A DNA stretch of 64,000 nucleotides. Origin: Bacteroides sp. (GTDB lineage: Bacteria > Bacteroidota > Bacteroidia > Bacteroidales > Muribaculaceae). The stretch is taken from assembly GCA_014802015.1 (NCBI GenBank), contig JAAVDB010000002.1, positions 54,098 through 118,097 on the forward strand, given 5' to 3'. Below are positions 45,330 to 53,956 of the stretch, in pieces. Both the position numbers and the translations under genes were made by a program. Positions within the stretch are counted from its first letter, which is position 1; each line of letters starts with the position of its first letter. The notes beneath the pieces are model-generated. The model searched no databases. It worked only from the letters and a program-made list of their open reading frames with translations, and was not told the origin of the DNA.

Positions 45330-47912
45330 ATGAGCAGTGTTACAAAGTTAGTAAATGAATATTGTATAATCAAGACATCGATAAAAAATCCCGTTAATAT
45401 ATTCCGGAATATCACCCGCCACGTGGCAGTGACCGTAGCCCTGATGTGCTGTGTCGGTGTGGCGCAGGGACGGACGATGTGGGAACGGTTTGTCGAGCCT
45501 GAGGACTCCACACGTACCAAGGTGTGGTGGTTCCATGGCGAGACTGAGACTACCAGCGAGGGTATCGACGCCGATCTTGCAGCCTTTAAGGATAAAGGTG
45601 TCGGGGGTGTCGTGTTCTACGATCAGGTGCACGGCAAATGTGAGGGGGCGTTCGACTCGATGAGCCCCGAATGGTGGGATATGCTCAGGCATGCGGCTGT
45701 GCGGGCCAGGGATCTCGGACTGTCGTTCGAGGTGGCCGCGAGCAACGGCTATGTGGCCGGTGGTCCGTGGATAACTAAGGAGATGGGTATGAAGAAGACT
45801 GCTTATGTCGATACCATAGCCGATGTCGGTGCTGACGGCGTGCTCAGGGTCGACCTGAGCGGTGTGCCTGAAGGATTTCGTGATGTCGCGACCGTAATGT
45901 GGCGCGATGATGACGCTTCGGCTCCTCTTACAGTGTTGTCGGGTACTGTGAATGTGGGCCGTGACAGGAATGATACGATAAGTTTTGAGTTTCCTGAGGG
46001 CTTCGTGGCAAGAGGTATGACTTATTTCACAGGACCACGTGGCAAGGGGTCGACAAGCTCGATGAATATACCCGGGCAGCCGCGTGAACGATACTTCGCA
46101 GCTTTGTATCAGGAATATCCTCCCGTCGGACGTCTGGAGGTGAGTGACGACGGCATCAATTGGACTCAGGCCACGGTAATGCCGCCGATAGAGAGTGTGA
46201 TCGGCCATAAGATCCGTACGCGAACCGTGAGTTTTCCGGCCGCATCAGGCCGATATGGCCGCGTGGTGCTCGCTGACGGTTCTCCCGGCAATGCCGGTCA
46301 ACTCCGGGTGGGAGATATACGTCTTTACCCATACGATGTCATTGACAATGTCGAGGTAATGACAGGCCTGCGCACGGAGGTGACCTATCCGTCGGTCACA
46401 GGTGCCGATCATGGTGCGGTAAGACATGAGGATGTCACTGATGTCAGTGCATCCCTTTCGCCGGAGGGTGAGCTGTCGGTAAGTGTCATGCCGGGACGGT
46501 GGCGTGTGATGAGGTTCGGCTATGTACCGACCGGGGCGCGCACCAAGCATGGGCGTAAGAATGCCTTAGGATATGAGGCGGACGTGATGAGTGCCGAGGC
46601 TGCAAAGATGCAGTTTGACAATTATTTCAAGGCAATAGCTGACTCCCTGAGTGCCGTCGGCGCATCCCCCTCGGGAATGTGCATGGATAGCCATGAGGCG
46701 GGCGTGCAGAACTGGACGGCCGGTTTTGAAGACGTATTTCGCTCGCGCCGTGGCTACGGGCTGACACAGTGGCTCCCTGTATTCGCGGGTTATATAGTCG
46801 ACGGGCGTGACAGGAGTATGAGTGTCCTTGCCGATTTCCGCCGCACGGTGGCTGAGACTATCGCCGATAATTTTTACGGCACGCTGACACGCCTGTGTCA
46901 CGACTATGGAGTGACCTTCACTTCACAGGCTATGCTGAATATAGACAACGATAATATCCGTTCGCGCGGACAGGTTGATAAACCGCAAGGTGAGTTCTGG
47001 GCTTATCAGAAAGATGGAAATTATGATGTGCTTGACGCCGCGTCCTCAGCCCATCTGTACGGACACCCTATTGCGTCAGGCGAGGCGTTCACTGACACAC
47101 CTTACTCTGCGACATGGGAAGAATTATTGCGCATAGCCAATCTGGCATATTGTCGCGGGATAAATGAGATGGCGGTGTGTGCGTCCTCCTATCAGCCGTG
47201 GGCCGACAGGAAGTATGATGACGCGGCAAGCGCACATCCATACGTCTTTCACCGTTTCCATCCACGCTGGGATTCCTCACGTACGTTCTGGGACTATCAG
47301 GCACGCTGTGCGGGAATGATGCGTGAGGGACGGCCATCGGTCGATCTGTGCGTGTATCTCGGTGATGAACTCCCCGGCAAGACTATGGCTTACCGTCTGC
47401 CTGACATACCGGGTGATTATACGTTTGATGTCGCTACATCCGATGCTCTGCTCAACCGTTTCTCGCCCTCGTCAGACGGACGTATAGATGTCAAGGGTGG
47501 CATGAGTTATAAGGCACTGCTGGTTGAGGACCGCGCTGTGGTAAGCCGAGAGGCTGAGGAGGCGTTACGCAGGCTTGAGGAGTCAGGTGTGCCTGTGATA
47601 CGCTGTCGTCTCGGTGACGATACGGGTGCTATGCTGGCCGAACGTGGAGTCAGGCCGTCACTCGCCGGTGTGGCCCCGCTGCAATATGCACGTCGCACTC
47701 TCCCGGAGGAGGGGACGGATGTATACATTCTCTACAATCACAGCAATGAGAGTGTCAATGTGACTCCGATAGCTGAATATAGTGTCCGGTCAGCGGAATT
47801 ATGGCATCCAGTCGCACTCACACGTACACCACTGTCACTCCCGATGTCGATAACTCTGGCTCCTTACGAGGCTCAGTTTCTGATAACGCATCGCGACGCA
47901 CGGCAGCACTGA
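45330..47912 (+). CDS. GH106-type alpha-L-rhamnosidase
   Basis: An 860-residue exported enzyme of the large GH106 family, which releases terminal rhamnose from pectin side chains. The start of the mature protein (WERFVEPEDSTRTKVWWFHGETETTSEGIDADLAAFKDKGVGGVVFYDQV), read in short blocks, is the standard family opening. SHEAGVQNWTAGFEDVFRSRRGYG (about residues 455-480) and the EAFTDTPYSATWEE region follow. The signal peptide sits behind a long N-region (hydrophobic core VAVTVALMCCVGVAQG). I use the ATG at 45330; a GTG at 45303 would add nine residues. It converges on the GH2 gene. Confidence 0.88.
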   Translation: MSSVTKLVNEYCIIKTSIKNPVNIFRNITRHVAVTVALMCCVGVAQGRTMWERFVEPEDSTRTKVWWFHGETETTSEGIDADLAAFKDKGVGGVVFYDQVHGKCEGAFDSMSPEWWDMLRHAAVRARDLGLSFEVAASNGYVAGGPWITKEMGMKKTAYVDTIADVGADGVLRVDLSGVPEGFRDVATVMWRDDDASAPLTVLSGTVNVGRDRNDTISFEFPEGFVARGMTYFTGPRGKGSTSSMNIPGQPRERYFAALYQEYPPVGRLEVSDDGINWTQATVMPPIESVIGHKIRTRTVSFPAASGRYGRVVLADGSPGNAGQLRVGDIRLYPYDVIDNVEVMTGLRTEVTYPSVTGADHGAVRHEDVTDVSASLSPEGELSVSVMPGRWRVMRFGYVPTGARTKHGRKNALGYEADVMSAEAAKMQFDNYFKAIADSLSAVGASPSGMCMDSHEAGVQNWTAGFEDVFRSRRGYGLTQWLPVFAGYIVDGRDRSMSVLADFRRTVAETIADNFYGTLTRLCHDYGVTFTSQAMLNIDNDNIRSRGQVDKPQGEFWAYQKDGNYDVLDAASSAHLYGHPIASGEAFTDTPYSATWEELLRIANLAYCRGINEMAVCASSYQPWADRKYDDAASAHPYVFHRFHPRWDSSRTFWDYQARCAGMMREGRPSVDLCVYLGDELPGKTMAYRLPDIPGDYTFDVATSDALLNRFSPSSDGRIDVKGGMSYKALLVEDRAVVSREAEEALRRLEESGVPVIRCRLGDDTGAMLAERGVRPSLAGVAPLQYARRTLPEEGTDVYILYNHSNESVNVTPIAEYSVRSAELWHPVALTRTPLSLPMSITLAPYEAQFLITHRDARQH

Positions 47913-47919
47913 CGGTATT

Positions 47920-47972
47920 ATGCCCTCCGGATCAGTCATTTTTCAGCGACTGTTCGGAGGGCATTTTTTTTG
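47920..47972. terminator. Terminator between converging GH106 and GH2 genes
   Basis: The arms ATGCCCTCCG (47920-47929) and CGGAGGGCAT (47955-47964) pair perfectly, an inner AGTC/GACT stem adds to them, and eight T residues follow on the plus strand. It is a strong terminator for the rhamnosidase gene. Confidence 0.9.
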
Positions 47973-47984
47973 TGCGGTTTTGTG

Positions 47985-50864
47985 TCAGTTCATGGGGCCG
48001 TCAAGGAGGAGGTCATGAGGGCGTTTCGTATGGTCGTTCCTGATGACGGGAACTGTGCTGTCAAGTCCGATTATCGAGAGGAGTCGTTGCCAGAAACGCA
48101 GGTTTGTTTCGTATGGCAGTGACGGGTCGGCGGTAGTCAGGGCGAGTTTATGCTTGCCCGAAACGGGGAGTGTGATTAACGTAGCTCCGTCGGGCTTGTC
48201 GAGCGCTTCGTACAGACACACCTGAGCGCATTTCCAGTGTTCGGCTACGTTGTTGAACAGCGACCAGTCTGTGTCGGCGCAGCGTAGCGCTATGTCGGCG
48301 TTCTCAAGCACGGGGCCGGCAATGATGCGTTTGACAATGTGACGGTCGGCGCCGTCAGGTGCGCTCTCGGCAAAATATAAGTCGGGGAGTTCGAAATATC
48401 GGCTCCACTGTGATGCGGGCTCGGCCTTCATGGCGGTCGCCTCGAACGGTATCACTTCTATTTCTGTTTGGAGCATCCCGGCGAGATGAGGACTCAGGCT
48501 GTCGCCGGTGACGAAAGCAAGTATTCCGGCACCTTTGGCCGAAAGTGCTTTCCTGACGTCGGAGGCAGATGCCGATGAGGCGTCGAGGACGATCAGCGAT
48601 GTGCGCGAGGGTTTGCGGACGGTCGGTATGCCCAGCCGTGAGAATAGCGAATCCAGCGCGGACGAGCGCGACTCGCCTAACCATACATTGTTATATCGGG
48701 GTGTAGGCGCAGGGACAGTGTCGGGGTGATGATGGTTGCCGGGGGCCTCCCAGCTTTCGCCGTGGAGGGCAGCTTTCAATGCGTCGAACATGGCCATCGG
48801 ACGGTATAACGGTAGATCGGGGTCGAGACCGGGATTGAATGTCGTGACGTAGGGCGGTATGCGTTCGTACTGATAGCCCGGTTTGCCCTCCTCGTAAGGC
48901 CGGCCGGCGAAGATGCCATCGCTGCTATCGGGGAGACGGCTGAAATCGGAATAGCCGAGCGGCAGATGCTCAATGCCGAACCAGCAGACTTCGGAGGGAG
49001 AGTAATAGTCAAGCATGGGGAGGGCCATCTGCATGACGTTTTGATAGACGTCGACGCCAAGCGCGCGATTGCGTCCGTGATAGTCGCGGTAGGCGTCCTG
49101 GCCGACAAACTGATACAGCTGTTCGGGACGTCCGTAATATGTGGCTCCGGACTCTCCTACGATGAGGGGACGGGGATTGTCGGTCGGAATCTGGTGGAGC
49201 TCCAGTCCGTGCGCGAGGTGACGGCTCCATACCGGCATCCGGCCGTCAAGGTCTCGGTCGCCGTCAAGGGTGATGAACGCGCGGGTCGAATCCCATCGGG
49301 GGACGTTGGATGCGAGTGCGGCGAGGCTGTCGTTCCATGCGGCGGCCATTGCCTCGGTGGGTTTGTTGAGGAGTGCGATGGCAAACGTCTCGTTTCCGAC
49401 GCTCCATCCGATTACCGACGGGTGGTTGCGGTCACGCATTATAAGGTCGTGCAGATGCTCGCGCGAGCGGCTCCAGAATTCCGGCGACTCGAAATTCAGA
49501 CGTATCGAGCTGCCGAACAGACCTGTCTCGTCGAGTACCATGAGGCCCATTTCATCGGCCATATCATAATAGGCCCGCGGCCAGGGCTGGGCATGAGGAC
49601 GCACGCAGTTGCCACCGAAATCCTTTATCATCTTATACCATGCGTATGCGAACCGGCGCGAGGTGATGTAGGCGCTGAATGGGTGCTGTATGTCACCGAA
49701 GCATTGTATCTTCTTGCCGTTGAGCTTGAAATCGCTGCCGTCGATCGTGAACTGGCGCCAGCCGAAACGGGCAGCCTTCAGATCAATCTCCCTGCCGTTG
49801 TCGTTAAGGCTTATCAGAGCGGTGTATAGATTGGGGGTGTCGGGAGTCCAGTGAGCGAGGGCGTCCTTCGGTACGACGCCGAGAGTTACTTCCTGCTTTG
49901 TGCCCGGAGCGACGGTGAATGCTTCCGACGGGGCGATGATCAGAGCTGTCTCGCCGAGCTCCCATGACGGTACGGGTGCTGAGAGTACGTCGTCGTAATC
50001 GGCGTGATTCATCCATTTACGTATATCTCCCGACAATGTAAGGCGTCTGGGCGTGTCGGAGAGATTGGTTACGGTAGTGACTATGAGCAGGCTGTCACGG
50101 TCGACAAGCGGTTTTATATAGAGGTCATCAATCGCTACCGACGGCACTGTGTGGAGATAGACGTCCTGCCAGATGCCGAGGAGATAGTCAGTGTTGGAGC
50201 CTGTCGGGTAAGTAGCGGCCATCATAGGATAGTCAGGATGGCGGTTGTCGAAAAGCTGTGTATCGCGCACTCCGACCATTAGTTCGTTTGGCTGTCCGTC
50301 AGTGTGCAGATAGTCGGTCACTTCCGCCTCGAACGGCAGATGCAGACCGAAGTTTGTCATGACCTCCTTGCCGTTCACAATTATTATGGCATCTCCGGCT
50401 ACGGCCTCGAAGTGGAGGATGACGCGGTCATCGCCGAGAGCGTCAGGCGTCGGAAATTCGCGTCTCAACCATGCCATACGGGCTCCGGCCCAATGGTCGG
50501 GATAGGAGGGATAGTAGACTGATGACGGGACGTAGGGATGACCGGTGCCTGCGCCTGTGTGCAGTCCGCGGCCCCAGTCATTGACGTTGATGGGTGAAGG
50601 TATCTTAATTTTAGTCGTTTCCCATGCGCCATCGACCGGTGGTGTGAGTTCGGGTGCATTGCCGGTCCCTCCTTTCCATCCTTCCGGAAGCGGTATGATC
50701 TGCAATTCCCACAGGCCGTTAAGACATTTTTCCGAGCGGTGTACGTTTTCAGCCGGAGTAAGCAACCCATCCTGTGGCGAGAAATCGTATGGGAAAGTAG
50801 TACGCGCAGATAATGTAGACGATACAATAAGTAGTATCGCGAATAGAAATTTTCCCCAATGCAT
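47985..50864 (-). CDS. GH2-family glycoside hydrolase
   Basis: A 959-residue exported enzyme (signal peptide about 1-20) with the GH2 plan: a jelly-roll sugar-binding domain (about 45-245), an immunoglobulin-like domain (about 246-365) and a TIM barrel (about 366-690). The acid/base Glu492 is in GWSVGNE and the nucleophile Glu571 in LIVGESGATYYG. An extra C-terminal region of 250 or so residues resembles a non-catalytic domain. The sugar specificity (beta-galactosidase, -glucuronidase or -mannosidase) is not evident. Its neighbours suggest a pectin-derived substrate. No clear promoter was found upstream of 50864. Confidence 0.9.
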   Translation of the reverse strand: MHWGKFLFAILLIVSSTLSARTTFPYDFSPQDGLLTPAENVHRSEKCLNGLWELQIIPLPEGWKGGTGNAPELTPPVDGAWETTKIKIPSPINVNDWGRGLHTGAGTGHPYVPSSVYYPSYPDHWAGARMAWLRREFPTPDALGDDRVILHFEAVAGDAIIIVNGKEVMTNFGLHLPFEAEVTDYLHTDGQPNELMVGVRDTQLFDNRHPDYPMMAATYPTGSNTDYLLGIWQDVYLHTVPSVAIDDLYIKPLVDRDSLLIVTTVTNLSDTPRRLTLSGDIRKWMNHADYDDVLSAPVPSWELGETALIIAPSEAFTVAPGTKQEVTLGVVPKDALAHWTPDTPNLYTALISLNDNGREIDLKAARFGWRQFTIDGSDFKLNGKKIQCFGDIQHPFSAYITSRRFAYAWYKMIKDFGGNCVRPHAQPWPRAYYDMADEMGLMVLDETGLFGSSIRLNFESPEFWSRSREHLHDLIMRDRNHPSVIGWSVGNETFAIALLNKPTEAMAAAWNDSLAALASNVPRWDSTRAFITLDGDRDLDGRMPVWSRHLAHGLELHQIPTDNPRPLIVGESGATYYGRPEQLYQFVGQDAYRDYHGRNRALGVDVYQNVMQMALPMLDYYSPSEVCWFGIEHLPLGYSDFSRLPDSSDGIFAGRPYEEGKPGYQYERIPPYVTTFNPGLDPDLPLYRPMAMFDALKAALHGESWEAPGNHHHPDTVPAPTPRYNNVWLGESRSSALDSLFSRLGIPTVRKPSRTSLIVLDASSASASDVRKALSAKGAGILAFVTGDSLSPHLAGMLQTEIEVIPFEATAMKAEPASQWSRYFELPDLYFAESAPDGADRHIVKRIIAGPVLENADIALRCADTDWSLFNNVAEHWKCAQVCLYEALDKPDGATLITLPVSGKHKLALTTADPSLPYETNLRFWQRLLSIIGLDSTVPVIRNDHTKRPHDLLLDGPMN

Positions 50865-50981
50865 AATGTTTATAGATACGTGATTATAATGGTGCTGTGT
50901 AAAGATACGTTAATAATTACGAACAATAAGGTGGGTATTGCATTTTTAATGAATATTAACGTGTCATGCGCAAGAATACGG

Positions 50982-51020
50982 AAAAGCCGCAGATGCGGCG
51001 GTGAGCGTCGCGTCTGCGGC
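50982..51020 (-). terminator. Terminator of the rnf operon
   Basis: Arms of 12 positions (50986-50997 and 51009-51020), GC-rich (GCCGCAGATGCG), pair with one G-T wobble and an 11-nt loop. On the minus strand TTTTCCG follows, 28 nt past the rnfA stop. Confidence 0.85.
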
Positions 51021-51048
51021 CTGATGTTTTAGAACGGACAGGAGGATG

Positions 51049-51630
51049 TTATCCTATCTTGATGCCCGAGAATCCCATGAATGCCATGGCGAGGAGTCCT
51101 GCACAGATGAGTGCGATGGGCACGCCGCGCATTGCCTTGGGGGTGTCGGCGAGCTGGAGCTGTTCGCGTATGCCTGCAAAGATCGAGATGGCCATTGTGA
51201 AGCCGATGGCGGTGGCAAATGCGTAGACAAGTGACTGTCCGAGGTTGAAATTCTTCTGTATCACGAGGATGGCCACACCGAGCACGGCACAGTTGGTGGT
51301 GATGAGGGGGAGGAATACACCGAGTGCGCTGTAGAGTGCGGGGGCTATCTTCTTGAGGATGATTTCGAGCATCTGCACGAGGGCGGCGATGACGAGGATG
51401 AAGACGATGGTCTGCATGAATCCGAGTCCGAAGGGATTGAGCACGAGGTCCTGCAGGAGCCATGTCACGGCGGTAGCGAGCACCATTACGAATGTTACGG
51501 CTGCTCCCATACCTACGGCTGACGAGAGTTTGCGCGACACGCCTAAGAACGGGCAGATGCCGAGGAACTGGGCAAAGACAATGTTGTTGACAAAGATTGC
51601 CGTTATGATGATTGAGATGTATTCGAGCAT
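51049..51630 (-). CDS. rnfA: Rnf electron transport complex subunit RnfA
   Basis: A 193-residue integral membrane subunit of the ferredoxin:NAD+ oxidoreductase (Rnf), which couples electron flow to Na+ or H+ export. Six helices are expected. The family segments [36 protein letters not shown] and [16 protein letters not shown] are seen. The final gene of the minus-strand rnfDGEA run, 6 nt after rnfE. Subunit A is paralogous to E, and the order and the CPFLGVS text support A. Confidence 0.95.
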   Translation of the reverse strand: MLEYISIIITAIFVNNIVFAQFLGICPFLGVSRKLSSAVGMGAAVTFVMVLATAVTWLLQDLVLNPFGLGFMQTIVFILVIAALVQMLEIILKKIAPALYSALGVFLPLITTNCAVLGVAILVIQKNFNLGQSLVYAFATAIGFTMAISIFAGIREQLQLADTPKAMRGVPIALICAGLLAMAFMGFSGIKIG

Positions 51631-51636
51631 GGTGGT

Positions 51637-52230
51637 TTAGGCTTCTTTAGTGCGTAATTTGGTGAAGAGTGCGATGAGCAGTCCGAGTGCGATGAACGCT
51701 CCGGGTGCGAGCACGAAAATGAGCGAACCGTATGACTCGGGATAGATCTGGCAACCGAAGATGGTGCCTGATCCGAGAAATTCGCGCACTGCACCGAGCA
51801 GTGTGAGCGAGAGTGTGAATCCGAGTCCGATGCCGATGCCGTCGAGGCATGAGTCGATGACTCCGTTGCGCGAGGCGAAGGCTTCGGCACGGCCGAGCAG
51901 GATACAGTTGACCACGATAAGCGGGATGAAGATACCCAGCATGGCGTTGAGCGCGGGCAGGTAGGCCTGCATGACGAGCTGGAGCACTGACACGAAGGTG
52001 GCGATCACCACGATGTAGGCGGGGATGCGCACCTTGGCGGGCACGAGATTCTTGATGAGCGAGATCACTACGTTTGAGCAGATGAGCACTGCCATTGTGG
52101 CGAGGCCCATGCTCATGCCGGTGGTGGCGCTGCCGGTGGTGCCGAGGGTGGGGCACATACCCAACAGGAGGACGAATGTGGGGTTCTCGGCTATGATGCC
52201 GTTGAAGAGTATTCTGAGTCTGGAATTCAT
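51637..52230 (-). CDS. rnfE: Rnf electron transport complex subunit RnfE
   Basis: A 197-residue membrane subunit, inverted-topology paralogue of RnfA. Family segments are NPTFVLLLGMCPTLGTTGSA near the N-terminus, IVVNCILLGRAEAFASRN, and the C-terminal PGAFIALGLLIALF. Position between rnfG (12 nt) and rnfA (6 nt) is the classical order. It contributes to the Fe-S/membrane conduit between the RnfD/G flavins and the ferredoxin side. Confidence 0.95.
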   Translation of the reverse strand: MNSRLRILFNGIIAENPTFVLLLGMCPTLGTTGSATTGMSMGLATMAVLICSNVVISLIKNLVPAKVRIPAYIVVIATFVSVLQLVMQAYLPALNAMLGIFIPLIVVNCILLGRAEAFASRNGVIDSCLDGIGIGLGFTLSLTLLGAVREFLGSGTIFGCQIYPESYGSLIFVLAPGAFIALGLLIALFTKLRTKEA

Positions 52231-52242
52231 CGTCGTCAGGTA

Positions 52243-52818
52243 TTAGTTAGCTGTGGTTTGACGGAAGGCGGCATCTGCACGGCGCAGTGCGTCGAGAAAT
52301 GCGCGTGATGTAATGGTTGCGGCCGTGATGGCGTCGACGTCACCGCCGTCCTTGCTGACGGTGAGGTTGTTGGCTGATGAGTTGAGCCCGATGATGCTGC
52401 GACGGCCCTCGGTCATACGGAACCAGTCGTTCATCTTGGCTCCGAGGCCCGGGGTCTCGGCCTGCTGGATGACTTCAAATCCGGTGACTGTGCCTTCGGC
52501 ATCGAATCCGTAGATTATGTTGATCTCACCTGAGAATCCGTCGAGCGAGTAGCTCTCGACAGCGGCTCCGGCCGGCTGACCGTCCTTAGTGGCGGTGTAG
52601 ATGGTGACGGGGCGTGACTCACCGCCTACGATCACTTCCTGACCTTCGGCTATCTCAACCCCTTCGGGGAGAACGGCGGCGATGGCTTCGGTAGTCTTCT
52701 GGCGGTTGGCTTCTTCAATAGGTTCCTTGGTGACCGAGTAGACTCCGGCAAGGAGAGCGGCGGCCACGATGGTGATGGTGCCGAGCGATAGCACCATGTT
52801 GGTCAATGTCGATTTCAT
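52243..52818 (-). CDS. rnfG: Rnf electron transport complex subunit RnfG
   Basis: A 191-residue subunit with one N-terminal transmembrane helix (about 8-27) and a periplasmic FMN-binding domain. FMN is attached covalently to a threonine in a [S/T]-x-A-T motif, seen here as TAAT at 165-168 (Thr168), followed by ITS. The segment TPGLGAKMNDWFRM precedes it. Its start overlaps the rnfD stop by 4 nt. Confidence 0.95.
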   Translation of the reverse strand: MKSTLTNMVLSLGTITIVAAALLAGVYSVTKEPIEEANRQKTTEAIAAVLPEGVEIAEGQEVIVGGESRPVTIYTATKDGQPAGAAVESYSLDGFSGEINIIYGFDAEGTVTGFEVIQQAETPGLGAKMNDWFRMTEGRRSIIGLNSSANNLTVSKDGGDVDAITAATITSRAFLDALRRADAAFRQTTAN

Positions 52819-53771
52819 GCTACTGCCCTCCCTTCGCCAAATTTACGTGGTTTCATATAACGGTTGATAAGTGGTGTCACGCCGTTCATAATGAGAATGG
52901 CGAATGACATGCCTTCAGGATAAGCACCCCACTGGCGGATGATGAGAGTGATGATGCCGATCATCACTCCGTAGAGCAGCATGCCTGAGCGGCTCATGGG
53001 TGAGGTGACATAGTCCGTGGCCATGAAGATGGCGCCGAGGAGCAGACCGCCCGAGAGGAGCTCGACGCATACGGGGGCTCCGATGCAGAGCGAGAAGATG
53101 GCTACGGTACCTATGATGGCTACCGGGATGTGCCATGTGATGACACGGAAGCAGAGCAGATAGATGAATCCGAGGAGGAGTGCGATGGCTCCGACCTCGC
53201 CGAGCGAACCGCCGATGTTGCCCATGGCGGCGTCGAGCAGATTGACGTCAGCTGCGTCCACGAGACCCATCTTGAGTTTGCCGAGAATAGTAGCGCCGGT
53301 CGTAGCGTCGGTGTAAGCCATACGGTTGACCAGAGGCTCGGGCCATGTGGTCATGGCAACGGGGAATGACAGGAGCAGGAACACGCGGCCTACGAGTGCG
53401 GGGTTGAAGATGTTGCATCCGAGTCCGCCGAATGTGAGCTTGCCGATGCCGATGGCTACGACACATCCGATCAGTATCATCCATACGGGGATGTTGGAGG
53501 GGAGGTTGAGCGCCAGGAGCAGACCGGTCAGTACAGCTGACAGATTGCCGATAGATGGCTTGCGGCCCATCATGTAGCGTGTGATTAGATACTCGGCGGC
53601 GACGCATCCCACTATGGAAGTGATGATGACAATGGCCGCACCGATACCGAAGTAGTAGAGCGCCACGAGGACGGCCGGAACCAGTGCGATGATGACATGA
53701 AGCATCAGTCGCGTCACAGTGGTAGGGGTCTGTGCGTGGGGCGACGGTGAAATGGTGATTAGATTGTCCAT
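52815..53771 (-). CDS. rnfD: Rnf electron transport complex subunit RnfD
   Basis: A 318-residue membrane subunit carrying covalent FMN. The [S/T]GAT motif is seen as TGAT at 158-161 (Thr161), and the family text GLGCNIFNPALVGRVFLL and SGGLLLGAIFMATDYVTSP are present. I start it at the ATG at 53771, where the family N-terminus begins; an upstream in-frame start would add 17 non-family residues. It is the first gene of the visible operon. In most Bacteroidales rnfB and rnfC would come before it, but they are absent here. Confidence 0.94.
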   Translation of the reverse strand: MDNLITISPSPHAQTPTTVTRLMLHVIIALVPAVLVALYYFGIGAAIVIITSIVGCVAAEYLITRYMMGRKPSIGNLSAVLTGLLLALNLPSNIPVWMILIGCVVAIGIGKLTFGGLGCNIFNPALVGRVFLLLSFPVAMTTWPEPLVNRMAYTDATTGATILGKLKMGLVDAADVNLLDAAMGNIGGSLGEVGAIALLLGFIYLLCFRVITWHIPVAIIGTVAIFSLCIGAPVCVELLSGGLLLGAIFMATDYVTSPMSRSGMLLYGVMIGIITLIIRQWGAYPEGMSFAILIMNGVTPLINRYMKPRKFGEGRAVA

Positions 53772-53856
53772 TATTAAATAATAATACCGTGAAGAATGTA
53801 GGGGGCGGTGCTTGCGAGGCATGCCGACCTCCTGATGGTTTAGACTAAAGGATGCG

Positions 53857-53864
53857 CAAAATTA
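53857..53864 (-). promoter_or_regulatory. -7 element for the rnfDGEA operon
   Basis: The minus strand reads TAATTTTG (full TAnnTTTG match). No -33 TTTG at the right distance: that position falls in the loop of the hairpin at 53864-53911. The leader before rnfD would be about 80 nt. Confidence 0.55.
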
Positions 53865-53911
53865 CACAATTTTTATCGTTTTTCAGTAACCTTTAGCGAT
53901 AAAAATTGTGT
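53864..53911 (-). terminator. 15-bp inverted repeat, terminator of the Na+/Ca2+ exchanger gene overlapping the rnfD promoter
   Basis: Perfect arms ACACAATTTTTATCG (53864-53878) and CGATAAAAATTGTGT (53897-53911) with an 18-nt loop. On the minus strand AATTTTG follows directly, which is also the rnfD -7 box. It could act as terminator, operator or both. Confidence 0.6.
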
Positions 53912-53956
53912 GATAATGTCGAGGTAGTTTCTTTTATTCTCTTCCTGATGTCTGTG

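Noticed and set aside
45348..46208. A 286-residue minus-strand open frame
   Set aside because: Antisense to the GH106 gene, with no domain.
48966..49829. A 287-residue plus-strand open frame
   Set aside because: Antisense to the GH2 gene around its catalytic domain, which has both catalytic glutamates.
53772..53822. Longer start for rnfD
   Set aside because: The extra 17 residues are not family-like, and the ATG at 53771 matches the usual N-terminus.
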